A DNA stretch of 64,000 bases. Origin: Janthinobacterium agaricidamnosum (GTDB taxonomy: Bacteria > Pseudomonadota > Gammaproteobacteria > Burkholderiales > Burkholderiaceae_D). The number at the start of each line of letters is the position of its first letter. The stretch's first letter is position 1. The notes under the pieces were generated by a model. It did not search any database. It was not told the DNA's origin and saw only the letters and a list, made by a program, of their open reading frames with translations. This document shows, piece after piece, positions 8,553-20,571 of this stretch. The position numbers and the translations under genes were made by a program. The stretch lies in assembly GCF_003667705.1 (NCBI RefSeq), contig NZ_CP033019.1, positions 5,890,001 through 5,954,000 of the forward strand, written 5' to 3'.

Positions 8553-10211
8553 ATGCGACAAAATTTGCCAGTGACTAACCGTGAAGTCCTCGTCCAGGAC
8601 GACCAGGCCATCGTGTCGAAAACGGATATGAACGGCAATATCGTCTACGTGAATCCGTACTTCAGCCAGGTCAGCGGCTTCAGCGAGGCAGAGCTGCTCG
8701 GTTCGCCCCAGAACATCGTGCGCCACCCGGACATGCCGGCCGAGGCGTTTGCCGACCTGTGGGCGTCGATCCAGGCCGGCACGCCGTGGACGGGCCTGGT
8801 CAAGAACCGCTGCAAGAACGGCGATTTTTACTGGGTGCGCGCCAACGTCACGCCCATCCGCGAAGCGGGCAAGACCATCGGCTACATGTCGGTGCGCGTG
8901 AAGGCCGACAAGGACCAGGTCAAGGCGGCCGAGGAAGCCTACGCGGCCATCCGCAACAAGGAAGGCGGCAACATCGTCATCAAGCATGGCCAGATCGTGC
9001 GCCCGGGCCTGGCGCACCTGCTGCACAACCTGACGCACATGTCGCTCAACCTGCGCATCTGGGCCGCCACCTCCATCGTCAACTGCCTGCAGCTGCTGGT
9101 GTGCATCATCAGCCTGTTCGCCAGCGGCGGCAAGATCACCAATTACGCCATCTTCGGCGCCACCCTGTTCGGTTTCCTGATCAACGTCTTCCTCTGGTAC
9201 ACCTTGCGCATGTCCGTGCTCAAGCCGCTGGGCAAGGCCCTGAACGGCGCGCGGGCCATTGCCGCCGGCGATCTGTCGGGCAGTTTTGAAACGGACAGCA
9301 CGGATGAAATGGGCCAGCTGCTGCGCGCCCTGCAACAGATGAACAGCAACCTGATCGCCACCATCCGCGACGTGCGCATCAACGTGGAAACCATGGCCGT
9401 GGCCACCAAGCAAATCGCCGTCGGCAATATGGACCTGTCGGGCCGTACGGAATCGCAGGCGGCCAGCCTTGAAGAGACGGCGTCGAGCATCGAGGAATTC
9501 TCGTCGACCGTGAAACAGAACGCGGACAACTCGGTGCAGGCGAATGAACTGGCCGTGGCCGCCTCGAAAGTGGCGGTGCAGGGCGGCGAGATCGTTTCCG
9601 AAGTGATCACCACCATGGACGACATCAACACCTCGTCAAAGAAGATCGTCGACATCATCGGCCTGATCGAAGGCATCGCCTTCCAGACCAACATCCTGGC
9701 CCTGAACGCGGCCGTGGAAGCGGCGCGCGCCGGCGAGCAGGGCAGGGGCTTTGCCGTGGTGGCGGGCGAAGTGCGCAACCTGGCGCAGCGCTCGTCCGTG
9801 GCGGCCAAGGACATCAAGCAACTGATCGAAATTTCCGTCGGCAAGGTGGGCGCCGGCATGCTGCAGGTGAACCGCGCGGGCGCCACCATGGAGCAGGTGG
9901 TCAGCTCCGTCAAGCAGGTGACGGCGATCATGCAGGAAATTTCCATCGCCTCGCGCGAGCAAAGCATCGGCGTCGACCAGGTCAACCAGGCCATCGCCCA
10001 CATGGACCAGGTGACGCAGCAGAACGCGGCCCTGGTGGAAGAAGCCGCCGCGGCCGCCACGCGCCTGGCGGAAGAAGCAGCCAGCCTGTCGCAAGCCGTG
10101 AGCCTGTTCAATTTCGGCAAGATGCCGCCACCGCGCCGCGTCGCCATGCCCGGCGGCAAGGGCGGCGCCGCGAACGCCGGCAAACCCGCCATGAAACGCC
10201 TGGCCGCCTAA
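8553..10211 (+). CDS. aer: Aer-type PAS methyl-accepting chemotaxis (energy taxis) receptor
   Basis: A 552-residue receptor. An N-terminal PAS domain (about 5-120) has the Aer-type sequence VSKTDMNGNIVYVNPYF, FSEAELLG and NIVRHPDMPAEAF, the fold that binds FAD in E. coli Aer. Two adjacent hydrophobic segments (about 175-225) anchor it in the membrane, followed by a HAMP-like stretch and the MCP signalling hairpin with tip ILALNAAVEAARAGEQGRGF. The ATG follows AGGAAG; an earlier in-frame ATG lacks this. Energy or redox sensing is inferred from family. Its FNR box and its position next to hemN and the cbb3 locus agree with a role in steering cells by respiratory conditions. Confidence 0.92.
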   Translation: MRQNLPVTNREVLVQDDQAIVSKTDMNGNIVYVNPYFSQVSGFSEAELLGSPQNIVRHPDMPAEAFADLWASIQAGTPWTGLVKNRCKNGDFYWVRANVTPIREAGKTIGYMSVRVKADKDQVKAAEEAYAAIRNKEGGNIVIKHGQIVRPGLAHLLHNLTHMSLNLRIWAATSIVNCLQLLVCIISLFASGGKITNYAIFGATLFGFLINVFLWYTLRMSVLKPLGKALNGARAIAAGDLSGSFETDSTDEMGQLLRALQQMNSNLIATIRDVRINVETMAVATKQIAVGNMDLSGRTESQAASLEETASSIEEFSSTVKQNADNSVQANELAVAASKVAVQGGEIVSEVITTMDDINTSSKKIVDIIGLIEGIAFQTNILALNAAVEAARAGEQGRGFAVVAGEVRNLAQRSSVAAKDIKQLIEISVGKVGAGMLQVNRAGATMEQVVSSVKQVTAIMQEISIASREQSIGVDQVNQAIAHMDQVTQQNAALVEEAAAAATRLAEEAASLSQAVSLFNFGKMPPPRRVAMPGGKGGAANAGKPAMKRLAA

Positions 10212-10236
10212 ACCTTTCAAGACATCAAAACACATC

Positions 10237-11685
10237 ATGCCTACACTCCTCAGCAGTGCTTCCGCCGACCTGGACGCCGTCGTCGAATTCGACCCGGTCA
10301 TCATCGGCAAGATGAGCCAGTCCGGCCCCCGCTACACGTCGTATCCGACCGCCGACCGTTTCAGTGCCGACTTTGGCTACGGCAATTTCCTCGAAGCGCT
10401 GGCCGCGCTGCGCATGCGCGGCGGCCGACGTCCGCTGTCGCTGTACGTGCACGTGCCGTTCTGCGACACCCTGTGCTACTACTGCGCCTGCAACAAGATC
10501 ATCACGAAAGACCGCAGCAAGGCCGCCACCTACCTCAGCTACCTGAAACAGGAAATCGCCATGCAGGGCAAGCTGTTTGCCGGCATGAACCAGATCGAGC
10601 AATTGCACTTCGGCGGCGGCACGCCCACCTACCTGAGCGAAAAGCAGATGGACGAACTGATGGCGCACCTGCGCCAGCATTTCGAGTTCGCTGCCGATGA
10701 AGACGGCGAATATTCGATCGAGATCGACCCGCGCACCGTGTCGCGCGAGCGCGTGTTTTCCCTGCGTGCGCAAGGCTTTAATCGCATCAGCCTGGGCGTG
10801 CAGGATTTCGACGCGGACGTGCAAAAAGCCGTCAACCGCATCCAGCCGGAAGCGGAAACGGTGGCCATCATGCAGGCGGCGCGCGACGCCGGTTTCCGCT
10901 CGATCAGCATCGACCTGATCTACGGCCTGCCCAAGCAAAACCTGGACACGATGACGGAAACCTTGCGCAAGGTGATCAACGCCAGCCCCGACCGCATCGC
11001 CCTGTACCACTACGCGCACATGCCGCACCTGTTCAAGCCGCAGCGCCGCATCCTCGACGCCGACATGCCCGACAGCGCCACCAAGCTGGCCATGCTGGGC
11101 CTGTGCATCGCGCGCCTGACCGCCGCCGGCTATGTCTACATCGGCATGGACCATTTCGCCAAGCCGACGGACGACCTGGCCGTGGCGCAGCGCCAGGGCC
11201 GCTTGCACCGCAATTTCCAGGGCTATTCCACGCGCGCGGAAGCGGACCTGATCGCCTGCGGCGTGTCGGCCATCAGTTCCGTCGGCGCCGTCTACAGCCA
11301 GAATGAAAAGACGCTCGACGCGTACTATGAAAAGCTCGACGAAGGCGTGCTGCCGATCGCGCGCGGCATCAAGCTCGATACGGACGATTTATTACGCCGT
11401 ATCATCATCCAGATGCTGATGTGCAATTTCGAATTGTCGATCGCCACCATCGAGCAGGCGCACCCCGTGAAATTCCGCAGCTACTTCGCCACGGAACTGG
11501 AAAAGCTGCGCGAACTGGCGCGTGACGGCTTGCTCGTCATCGAGGAAGACTGGCTGACGGTGACGCCGAAAGGGCGCTTGCTGATCCGCAATATCTGCAT
11601 GGTTTTCGACCGCTACCTGACCATGGCGCGCGCCAACGCGGCGCCGGACGCGGTGCAGCCGCTGCGCTACTCGAAAACGGTGTAA
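10237..11685 (+). CDS. hemN: Oxygen-independent coproporphyrinogen III dehydrogenase
   Basis: A 482-residue radical SAM enzyme that converts coproporphyrinogen III to protoporphyrinogen IX without oxygen. The HemN-type cluster motif C-x3-C-x2-C-x-C is at C76, C80, C83 and C85 (FCDTLCYYCACNK), preceded by YTSYPTADRFS and LYVHVPF. FGGGTPTYLS, IEIDPRTV and YGLPKQ are also conserved, and the C-terminal HemN domain is complete. It lies 25 bp after aer and is probably read from the same FNR-type promoter, supplying haem for the downstream cbb3 oxidase at low oxygen. Confidence 0.96.
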   Translation: MPTLLSSASADLDAVVEFDPVIIGKMSQSGPRYTSYPTADRFSADFGYGNFLEALAALRMRGGRRPLSLYVHVPFCDTLCYYCACNKIITKDRSKAATYLSYLKQEIAMQGKLFAGMNQIEQLHFGGGTPTYLSEKQMDELMAHLRQHFEFAADEDGEYSIEIDPRTVSRERVFSLRAQGFNRISLGVQDFDADVQKAVNRIQPEAETVAIMQAARDAGFRSISIDLIYGLPKQNLDTMTETLRKVINASPDRIALYHYAHMPHLFKPQRRILDADMPDSATKLAMLGLCIARLTAAGYVYIGMDHFAKPTDDLAVAQRQGRLHRNFQGYSTRAEADLIACGVSAISSVGAVYSQNEKTLDAYYEKLDEGVLPIARGIKLDTDDLLRRIIIQMLMCNFELSIATIEQAHPVKFRSYFATELEKLRELARDGLLVIEEDWLTVTPKGRLLIRNICMVFDRYLTMARANAAPDAVQPLRYSKTV

Positions 11686-11694
11686 CACCGCCCG

Positions 11695-12465
11695 ATGAAC
11701 GCCCTCAGCCTCGTGCCCATGTTCCTGGTCGGCCTGGCCGGCAGCGTGCACTGCATCGGCATGTGCGGCGGCATCGTGGGCGCCCTGTCGATCAGCGGCG
11801 GTGCCGCTCCCGCGCCAGCGCGCCCCGTGATCGCCATCGCCGTGGCGCGCCCGGCATTGCAGACAACCGTGCAGGCCAATGTGCTGCGCGTGCTGGCCTA
11901 CAACGGCGGGCGCATAGGCAGCTACATGCTGGCCGGCGCCCTGGCCGGCAGCCTGGCCGGCGCCGGCATGCTGCACATGGCGTCACTGCAAGTGGCCGGC
12001 TACTGGCTGGCCAACCTGATGCTGGTGGCGTTGGGCCTGTACCTGATGGATGCCTGGCGCGGCCTGGCCCGGCTGGAAGCGGCGGGCAACGTCGTCTGGC
12101 GCCGCGTGCGTCCCCTGCTGAAACCGCTGATGCCCATGGATACGCCGTTCAAGGCGCTGGCCGTGGGCGGCCTGTGGGGCTGGGTGCCGTGCGGCATGGT
12201 CTACAGCGCCCTGCTGACGGCCATGATGCAAGGTTCGGCATTGCGCGGCGCGGCCACGATGGCCGCCTTCGGCCTGGGCACCCTGCCCACGTTGCTGGGC
12301 ATGGGACTGCTGGGCACGCGCCTGCGCACACAGATGCAGCGCCGCCCCGTGCGCATCGCCAGCGGCGTGCTGGTGCTGGGCTTTGGCTTGCTGGGCCTGC
12401 TGCGCGCCGCGAATGGCGTCTCGCTGGGCTGGCTCGACGCCCTGTGCGTCACGGGCCATCCATGA
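11695..12465 (+). CDS. TauE/SafE-like (UreH-type) membrane protein of the cbb3 locus
   Basis: A 256-residue membrane protein with six or so hydrophobic segments. The N-terminus LVGLAGSVHCIGMCGGIVG is the signature of UreH-like TauE/SafE proteins, with paired cysteines around a Met, and a second repeat shows VGGLWGWVPCGMVYSAL. Such genes commonly precede ccoI in Burkholderiales and Oxalobacteraceae. The HC-x2-MC pattern and location suggest a role in copper or redox handling during oxidase assembly rather than sulfite export, but that is inference. It begins 9 bp after hemN and ends 22 bp before ccoI. Confidence 0.85.
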   Translation: MNALSLVPMFLVGLAGSVHCIGMCGGIVGALSISGGAAPAPARPVIAIAVARPALQTTVQANVLRVLAYNGGRIGSYMLAGALAGSLAGAGMLHMASLQVAGYWLANLMLVALGLYLMDAWRGLARLEAAGNVVWRRVRPLLKPLMPMDTPFKALAVGGLWGWVPCGMVYSALLTAMMQGSALRGAATMAAFGLGTLPTLLGMGLLGTRLRTQMQRRPVRIASGVLVLGFGLLGLLRAANGVSLGWLDALCVTGHP

Positions 12466-12487
12466 AAAGACGCATGAAAACAAACTT

Positions 12488-14917
<2,430 letters not shown>

Positions 14918-14919
14918 AC

Positions 14920-15096
14920 ATGGAAGCACTGTATCTCCTCATCCCCCTGAGCGTCGTGGTCGTCTTCATCGCCCTGTGGGTGTATTTCACGGCCTCGGAC
15001 AGCGGCCAGTTCGACGACCTCGTCGGACCGGGCCTGCGCGTGCTGCAGGATGACGACACGACGGTCAAGCCGGCGCCCGGCGAACCGCATCCCTGA
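14920..15096 (+). CDS. ccoS: CcoS, cbb3 oxidase maturation protein
   Basis: A 58-residue single-span membrane protein, MEALYLLIPLSVVVVFIALW followed by VYFTASDSGQFDDLVGPG. The short cytoplasmic tail with SGQFDDL and a proline-rich end is the CcoS/FixS signature. CcoS is needed to insert haem and copper into the oxidase. It starts 2 bp after ccoI, so the two are translationally close, and it ends 228 bp before ccoN. Confidence 0.95.
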   Translation: MEALYLLIPLSVVVVFIALWVYFTASDSGQFDDLVGPGLRVLQDDDTTVKPAPGEPHP

Positions 15097-15242
15097 CCTC
15101 ACCGCCCGGCCGGCGTCCCGCACGCCATGGCCGGCGCGTCTGCTCCACATGCCCTTTTTGCAGGGATCTTGTACGGCTTTTTTGATCGAAATATCACTTT
15201 ATTTCGATGCCAGTTCGCTACGCTTATTTCATCCGGGGAATT

Positions 15243-15256
15243 TTGATCCACATCAA
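15243..15256 (+). promoter_or_regulatory. FNR box upstream of ccoN
   Basis: TTGATCCACATCAA is a perfect TTGAT-N4-ATCAA site in the 228-bp gap between ccoS and ccoN. A TTACTC hexamer starts 28.5 bp after its centre (15278-15283), the same geometry as at the aer promoter. A degenerate second half-site pattern near 15180 was not counted. Confidence 0.9.
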
Positions 15257-15324
15257 AGTTTTTTCGCGGTCAAACACTTACTCTCTGGCCACCATCATAA
15301 ATAGTAATTCCAGGGAGAGTCTTT

Positions 15325-16752
15325 GTGGATCAATCGCTGAACTATAACTACAAGATCGTGAAGCAATTCGCGGTCGCTACTGTGGTATGGGGCATCATCG
15401 GCATGCTGGTTGGCGTTATCATCGCCGCTCAGCTGGCCTGGCCTGCCCTGAACCTCGACATACCATGGCTGACATACGGACGCTTGCGTCCGCTGCACAC
15501 GAATGCGGTGATTTTCGCCTTCGGCATCTGCGGCCTGTTCGCCACCTCGTACTACGTCGTGCAACGCACCTGCCAGGTGCGCCTGTTTTCCGACAAACTG
15601 GCCGCCTTTACCTTCTGGGGCTGGCAAGCGGTAATCCTGTGCGCGGTCGTCAGCCTGCCCATGGGCCTGACCCGCGGCAAGGAATACGCCGAGCTGGAAT
15701 GGCCTATCGCCATCCTCATCGCCGTCGTCTGGATCGCCTACGCCATCGTCTTCTTCGGCACCCTGATCAAGCGCAAGGTCAAGCACATCTACGTGGCGAA
15801 CTGGTTCTTCGGCGCCTACATCCTGGCCGTGACGATTTTGCACGTGGTCAATGGCGCCGTCATGCCAGCCTCGTTCACCAAGTCGTATTCCGCGTATGCG
15901 GGCGTGCAGGACGCCATGATCCAGTGGTGGTACGGCCATAACGCGGTGGGCTTCATCCTGACCGCCGGCTACCTGGGCATGGTCTACTACTTCATCCCGA
16001 AACAGGCCGAGCGCCCCGTGTACTCGTACCGTCTGTCGATCGTCCACTTCTGGGCGCTGATCTTCACCTACATGTGGGCGGGCCCGCATCACCTGCACTA
16101 CACGGCATTGCCTGACTGGACGCAATCGATCGGCATGGTCTTCTCGCTGGTCCTCCTGGCGCCAAGCTGGGGCGGCATGATCAACGGCATCATGACCCTG
16201 TCGGGCGCCTGGCACAAGCTGCGCACCGATCCGATCCTGAAATTCATGATCGTCTCGCTGTCGTTCTACGGCATCGCCACCTTCGAAGGTCCGATGATGT
16301 CGATCAAGACCATCAACTCGCTGTCGCACTACACCGACTGGACCGTTGCCCACGTGCATGCGGGCGCCCTGGGCTGGGTGGGCTTCATCACCATGGGTTC
16401 GATCTACTACCTGCTGCCGCGTCTGGCGGGCCGCACGCAGATGCACAGCACGCGCCTGGTCGACGTGCACTTCTGGGTGGCCACCATCGGCATCGTGCTG
16501 TACATCGCCGCAATGTGGATCGCCGGCGTGATGCAGGGCCTGATGTGGCGCGCGGTCAATCCGGACGGCACCCTGACCTACACCTTTGTCGAGAGCGTGA
16601 AAGCAACGTATCCGTACTACGTGGTGCGCGTGGCCGGCGGCCTGCTGTACCTGTCGGGTATGTGCATCATGGGCTACAACACCTGGATGACTCTGCGCGG
16701 CAGCAAACTCCCCGTCGCCCGCATTCCGGAACTGAACGCGGCGCACGCCTGA
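15325..16752 (+). CDS. ccoN: Cytochrome c oxidase cbb3-type subunit I
   Basis: The 475-residue catalytic subunit, with twelve predicted membrane helices carrying the haem b and haem b3-CuB centre. The sequence shows [17 protein letters not shown] and [10 protein letters not shown] near the N-terminus, [19 protein letters not shown] with a haem/CuB histidine, [14 protein letters not shown] with the CuB His pair, and [17 protein letters not shown] near the end. The start is GTG at 15325, eight or so bases after AGGGAGAG. The gene leads ccoNOQP behind its own FNR-type promoter. Confidence 0.97.
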   Translation: MDQSLNYNYKIVKQFAVATVVWGIIGMLVGVIIAAQLAWPALNLDIPWLTYGRLRPLHTNAVIFAFGICGLFATSYYVVQRTCQVRLFSDKLAAFTFWGWQAVILCAVVSLPMGLTRGKEYAELEWPIAILIAVVWIAYAIVFFGTLIKRKVKHIYVANWFFGAYILAVTILHVVNGAVMPASFTKSYSAYAGVQDAMIQWWYGHNAVGFILTAGYLGMVYYFIPKQAERPVYSYRLSIVHFWALIFTYMWAGPHHLHYTALPDWTQSIGMVFSLVLLAPSWGGMINGIMTLSGAWHKLRTDPILKFMIVSLSFYGIATFEGPMMSIKTINSLSHYTDWTVAHVHAGALGWVGFITMGSIYYLLPRLAGRTQMHSTRLVDVHFWVATIGIVLYIAAMWIAGVMQGLMWRAVNPDGTLTYTFVESVKATYPYYVVRVAGGLLYLSGMCIMGYNTWMTLRGSKLPVARIPELNAAHA

Positions 16753-16767
16753 TAGGAGCGAAAGCAA

Positions 16768-17382
16768 ATGAAATTTTCACATGCATGGATTGAGAAAAAC
16801 CCCTGGCTGCTGATCGCCCTGGTCACGGTGGTGATCAGCATCGGCGGCGCCGTCGAGATCGTCCCCCTGTTCTTCCAGAAGAGCACGACGGAGCCCGTCG
16901 CCGGCCTGAAGCCGTATTCGCCGCTGCGCCTGGCGGGCCGCGACATCTACGTGCGCGAAGGCTGCTACAACTGCCATTCGCAGATGGTGCGTCCGCTGCG
17001 CGCGGAAACGGAACGCTATGGCCACTATTCGGTCGCCGGCGAGTTCGTCTACGACCGTCCGTTCCAGTGGGGTTCCAAGCGCACGGGGCCGGACCTGGCC
17101 CGCGTGGGCGCCCGCTACAGCGACGAATGGCACCGCACGCACTTGAACAACCCGCGCGACGTGGTGCCCGAGTCGAACATGCCGGCCTACCCATGGCTGG
17201 CGAAGACCAAGCTGGTGCCTGACGACATCATGCCGAAGATGCGCGCCCTGAAACGCCTGGGCCAGCCGTACAGCGACGAAGAGATCGCCGCCGGCCCCGC
17301 GCAGCTGCAGGACAAGACGGAAGAAGACGCCCTGGTCGCCTATCTGCAAGGCCTCGGTACATTAATCAAAACAAGGAATTAG
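16768..17382 (+). CDS. ccoO: Cytochrome c oxidase cbb3-type subunit II (monohaem)
   Basis: A 204-residue membrane-anchored monohaem cytochrome c. One N-terminal helix ([20 protein letters not shown]) precedes the haem site C66-x2-C69-H70 in [14 protein letters not shown], with [17 protein letters not shown] and a probable Met ligand in [11 protein letters not shown]. It passes electrons from CcoP to CcoN. The ATG at 16768 follows ccoN by 15 bp with GGAGCGAAAG as ribosome binding site. Confidence 0.97.
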   Translation: MKFSHAWIEKNPWLLIALVTVVISIGGAVEIVPLFFQKSTTEPVAGLKPYSPLRLAGRDIYVREGCYNCHSQMVRPLRAETERYGHYSVAGEFVYDRPFQWGSKRTGPDLARVGARYSDEWHRTHLNNPRDVVPESNMPAYPWLAKTKLVPDDIMPKMRALKRLGQPYSDEEIAAGPAQLQDKTEEDALVAYLQGLGTLIKTRN

Positions 17383-17383
17383 C

Positions 17384-17584
17384 ATGGCAATCGAAAACCT
17401 GTTTGACAGCGCCAGCAGCGTCATGACGGTGGTTTCCTTTATGACATTCGTGGGCATCCTGTGGTGGACGTTCAGCCGCAGCAATGGCGACTTCGACGCG
17501 GCGGCACGCCTGCCGTTCGCCGACGAGGCGCTCGACTATCCGGCCGATGCCGCGCCGGCACAAGGGGAGCGCAACCATGGCTGA
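17384..17584 (+). CDS. ccoQ: CcoQ small subunit of cbb3 oxidase
   Basis: A 66-residue single-span protein (residues about 12-30, VMTVVSFMTFVGILWWTFS) with the hydrophilic tail typical of CcoQ. It starts just after the ccoO stop and overlaps the ccoP start by 8 bp, so the subunits are probably made in coupled fashion. In other species CcoQ stabilises the complex. Confidence 0.9.
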   Translation: MAIENLFDSASSVMTVVSFMTFVGILWWTFSRSNGDFDAAARLPFADEALDYPADAAPAQGERNHG

Positions 17585-18497
17585 CTTTACCAATGGCTTC
17601 TGGAATATCTACATCGTCGTGCTGTCCCTGCTGGGCATCATCGGCTGCGGCGTGCTGCTGTACTCGCAGTCGAAAGTGAAAGTGGCCGCCGGCGCCCCCG
17701 CCGACGGCACCACGGGCCACGTGTGGGACGAGGACTTGAAGGAACTCAATACGCCGATGCCGCGCTGGTGGATGTGGCTGTTCTACATCACCATCGTCTT
17801 CGCGCTGGCCTACCTGTTCCTGTACCCGGGCCTGGGCACCTACGCCGGCAGCCTGGGCTGGAAATCGACGGGCCAGTACGAGGAAGAGCTGAAGAAGGCG
17901 GAAGCCGACTACGGCCCCCTGTTCAACAAGTACCTGAGCCAGGACTTGAAGACGGTGGCCGCCGATCCGCAGGCGCAAGCCATCGGCCAGCGACTGTTCC
18001 TGACCTACTGCGCGCAGTGCCACGGTTCGGATGCCCGCGGCAACAAGGGCTTCCCCAACCTGACGGACAAGGACTGGCTGTATGGCGGTGATCCCGACAT
18101 CATCAAGACCACCATCATGCACGGCCGCAATGGGCAGATGCCGCCGATGGGCGCCGCGCTCGGTTCCGAAAAAGATGTCGAGAACGTGGCCCATTACGTG
18201 CTGAGTCTGTCCGGTTCCACGTCGGACCCCGTCAAGTCCGTGCTGGGCAAGGCCAAGTTCGGCGCCTGCATGGCCTGTCACGGCGCCGATGCGAAGGGCA
18301 ACCAGATGCTCGGCGCGCCTAACCTGACGGACAAGATCTGGCTGTACGGCGGCAGCGCCGATACCATCATGGAAACCGTGCGCAAGGGTCGCAACAACAC
18401 CATGCCGGCCTTCAGCGACTTCCTCGGCGAATCCAAGGTACACGTGCTGTCGGCGTATGTCTGGAGCCTGTCGAATCCCCAGACGCCCGTGAAATGA
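17577..18497 (+). CDS. ccoP: Cytochrome c oxidase cbb3-type subunit III (dihaem)
   Basis: A 306-residue dihaem cytochrome c. Two N-terminal membrane segments flank TGHVWDEDLKELNTPMPRWW, the conserved CcoP stretch. Two haem c sites follow: C145-x2-C148-H149 (CAQCHGSDARG) and C231-x2-C234-H235 (CMACHGADAKG), each followed by NLTDK and WLYGG. It is the entry point for electrons from periplasmic cytochromes. The ATG at 17577 follows AAGGGGAGCG and overlaps the ccoQ end; further upstream starts would translate out of family. Confidence 0.97.
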   Translation: MADFTNGFWNIYIVVLSLLGIIGCGVLLYSQSKVKVAAGAPADGTTGHVWDEDLKELNTPMPRWWMWLFYITIVFALAYLFLYPGLGTYAGSLGWKSTGQYEEELKKAEADYGPLFNKYLSQDLKTVAADPQAQAIGQRLFLTYCAQCHGSDARGNKGFPNLTDKDWLYGGDPDIIKTTIMHGRNGQMPPMGAALGSEKDVENVAHYVLSLSGSTSDPVKSVLGKAKFGACMACHGADAKGNQMLGAPNLTDKIWLYGGSADTIMETVRKGRNNTMPAFSDFLGESKVHVLSAYVWSLSNPQTPVK

Positions 18498-18501
18498 TGT
18501 A

Positions 18502-19884
18502 ATGGAACCTCAAGTCATCAAGATGTATGCGGCCCGCGAGCAAATCTACCCTCGCGAGGCCAAAGGACGCTACGCTACCTGGCGATGGGTATGCGTATGG
18601 CTTACCCAGCTCGCGTTCTACGGCTTGCCGTGGTTGACCTGGAATGGCAGGCAAGCCCTGCTGTTCGATTTGACCACGCGCAAGTTCTACATTTTCGGCG
18701 TCGTGCTGTGGCCCCAGGATTTCATCTATCTGGCGGCCCTGCTGATCATCTGTGCGTATTTGTTATTCCTCGTCACGGCCATTGCCGGGCGGGTGTGGTG
18801 CGGGTTTTCTTGCCCGCAAACGGTATACACGGAAATCTTCCTGTGGGTCGAACGCCGCATCGAGGGCACGCGCAGCGCGCGCATGGCCCTCGACAAGCAG
18901 GGCCCCTCCGTGCGCAAGGCGTTCAAGAAGACGGCCAAGCACCTGGTATGGGGCGCCATCGCCCTGTGGACGGGCTTTACCTTTGTCGGCTACTTCACGC
19001 CGATCAAGGAACTGGCGCGCGAAGTGACCACCCTCAATTTCGGTCCCTGGGAATGGTTCTGGGTCTTGTTCTACAGTCTGGCAACCTACGGCAACGCGGG
19101 CTGGCTGCGCGAGCAGGTGTGCAAATACATGTGCCCCTACGCGCGCTTCCAGAGCGCCATGTTCGACCAGGACACGCTGATCATCACCTACGATGCCAAG
19201 CGCGGCGAACCACGCGGCGCCATGAGCAAGAAGGCCGGCAACAACGACAAGCTGGGCGACTGCATCGATTGCACCCTGTGCGTGCAGGTGTGTCCGACCG
19301 GTATCGATATCCGCAACGGCCTGCAGTATGAATGCATCGGCTGCGCCGCCTGCGTCGATGCCTGCAATACCGTGATGGACAAGGTCGAGCGGCCGCGTGG
19401 CCTGATACGCTACAGCACCGACCATGCGATGGAAAACAACTTCAATTCGAAGCAGATCCGCCAGCGCGCCATGCGCCCGCGCGTGCTGATCTACACGTCC
19501 ATCCTGGCCCTGATCATCATCGCCGTGTGTACGTCGCTGGCCCTGCGCACGCCCCTGAAAATGGACGTGATCCGCGACCGCGGTTCGATGGGACGCGAGG
19601 TGGAAGACGGCATGATCGAAAACGTCTATCGTCTGCAGATCATGAACACCTCGGAGCAAAGCCAGCATTTCAAAATCAGCGCTTCCGGCTTGCCGGGTCT
19701 GACCTTGCTGACGCGCGACGAAGTGACCTTGCAGCCGACGGAAACGCTGGGCTGGCCGATCCGCCTGCGCGTGCCGCACGGCGTCGGCGAGAAGGGCTCG
19801 AACAAGATTGCGATCGAATTGCACTCGCTGGACGACCCGTCGCTGCATGTGCGCGAAAGCGCGGTGTTCATCGTGCCGCGGTGA
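18502..19884 (+). CDS. ccoG: CcoG/RdxA, cbb3 assembly iron-sulfur protein
   Basis: A 460-residue membrane protein with about five helices (YGLPWLTWNGRQALLFDLT, WCGFSCPQTVYTE) and two bacterial-ferredoxin [4Fe-4S] motifs: C254-x2-C257-x2-C260-x3-C264 and C278-x2-C281-x2-C284-x3-C288. The C-terminal Ig-like periplasmic domain follows a last helix near 335. CcoG is proposed to reduce copper for cbb3 assembly. It begins 4 bp after ccoP, so it belongs to the same operon. Confidence 0.95.
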   Translation: MEPQVIKMYAAREQIYPREAKGRYATWRWVCVWLTQLAFYGLPWLTWNGRQALLFDLTTRKFYIFGVVLWPQDFIYLAALLIICAYLLFLVTAIAGRVWCGFSCPQTVYTEIFLWVERRIEGTRSARMALDKQGPSVRKAFKKTAKHLVWGAIALWTGFTFVGYFTPIKELAREVTTLNFGPWEWFWVLFYSLATYGNAGWLREQVCKYMCPYARFQSAMFDQDTLIITYDAKRGEPRGAMSKKAGNNDKLGDCIDCTLCVQVCPTGIDIRNGLQYECIGCAACVDACNTVMDKVERPRGLIRYSTDHAMENNFNSKQIRQRAMRPRVLIYTSILALIIIAVCTSLALRTPLKMDVIRDRGSMGREVEDGMIENVYRLQIMNTSEQSQHFKISASGLPGLTLLTRDEVTLQPTETLGWPIRLRVPHGVGEKGSNKIAIELHSLDDPSLHVRESAVFIVPR

Positions 19885-19893
19885 CGTTGATTT

Positions 19894-19920
19894 GGGGTCG
19901 GCCCCTCCGGGTCCGACCCC
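19894..19920. repeat. GGGGTCGG/CCGACCCC hairpin between ccoG and ccoH
   Basis: An 8-bp perfect stem (GGGGTCGG and CCGACCCC) with an 11-nt loop stands 10 bp after the ccoG stop. A related but incomplete segment, GAGTCGGACCC...GGGTCCACCCC, lies at 19993-20017 just before ccoH, and a similar GGGGTCTGCCCCC occurs near 24772. There is no T-tract, so it looks like a dispersed intergenic repeat and not a standard terminator. Confidence 0.55.
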
Positions 19921-20030
19921 GTTATTTCGCCGTAGGGGTATCATCAATCATGCGTTAGGGTCACTTGATTTTCAACCCGGAAGCAAAAGCTGGAGTCGGA
20001 CCCAAAGGGTCCACCCCCAAGGAGAACACA

Positions 20031-20555
20031 ATGTCCGACAGTCTGAAACTGCAACCTCCCGTTGCCCCCTGGTACAAGCATCGCTGGCCATGGCTGCTGA
20101 TGATCGGTCCCGGCCTGTCCGTGGTCGTCGGCAGCTTCATGGGCTATATCGCGTTTACGCAGCCCGATGCGCTGGTGGTGGGCGACTATTACAAGCAGGG
20201 CAAGGCGATCAACCAGGATTTGAAGCGCGACACGATCGCCAGCGACCTGGCCATGGATACGACCCTGTCGTATGACGTCGCTGCAGCGCGCCTGAGCGGC
20301 TCCGTGCACAGCTTCGGCAAGGCGTACCAGGGGCCTTTGCAGCTGCACCTGGCGCATGCGACCCTGCCGGAAAAGGATATCAAGCTGCTGGTGCAGCCCG
20401 ATGCGGCCGGCAATTTTTCCGTGGCGCTGCCGATGCTCGAGCGCAGCCGCTGGCAAGTGCTGGTGGAAAACGACAAACGCGAGTGGCGCCTGTCCGGCAT
20501 CTGGACCTGGCCCGTGCAACGCAGCATCGCGCTGCACGCGGATGAAGAGCTATAA
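20031..20555 (+). CDS. ccoH: CcoH/FixH-like cbb3 assembly protein
   Basis: A 174-residue protein with one N-terminal membrane helix (WPWLLMIGPGLSVVVGSFMG) and a periplasmic beta-rich domain. YIAFTQPDALVVGDYYKQGKAINQ is the FixH/CcoH signature (VVxDYYK.G). The ATG at 20031 is preceded by AAGGAGAACACA; an upstream ATG in frame encodes only repeat-derived residues. It ends the cbb3 cluster and is convergent with fnr. Confidence 0.92.
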   Translation: MSDSLKLQPPVAPWYKHRWPWLLMIGPGLSVVVGSFMGYIAFTQPDALVVGDYYKQGKAINQDLKRDTIASDLAMDTTLSYDVAAARLSGSVHSFGKAYQGPLQLHLAHATLPEKDIKLLVQPDAAGNFSVALPMLERSRWQVLVENDKREWRLSGIWTWPVQRSIALHADEEL

Positions 20556-20571
20556 CGTACAGCGCCGGGAA

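Noticed and set aside
15181..15196. Second possible FNR site upstream of ccoN
   Set aside because: Only the left half TTGAT is good; the right half does not match ATCAA, so it was not counted.
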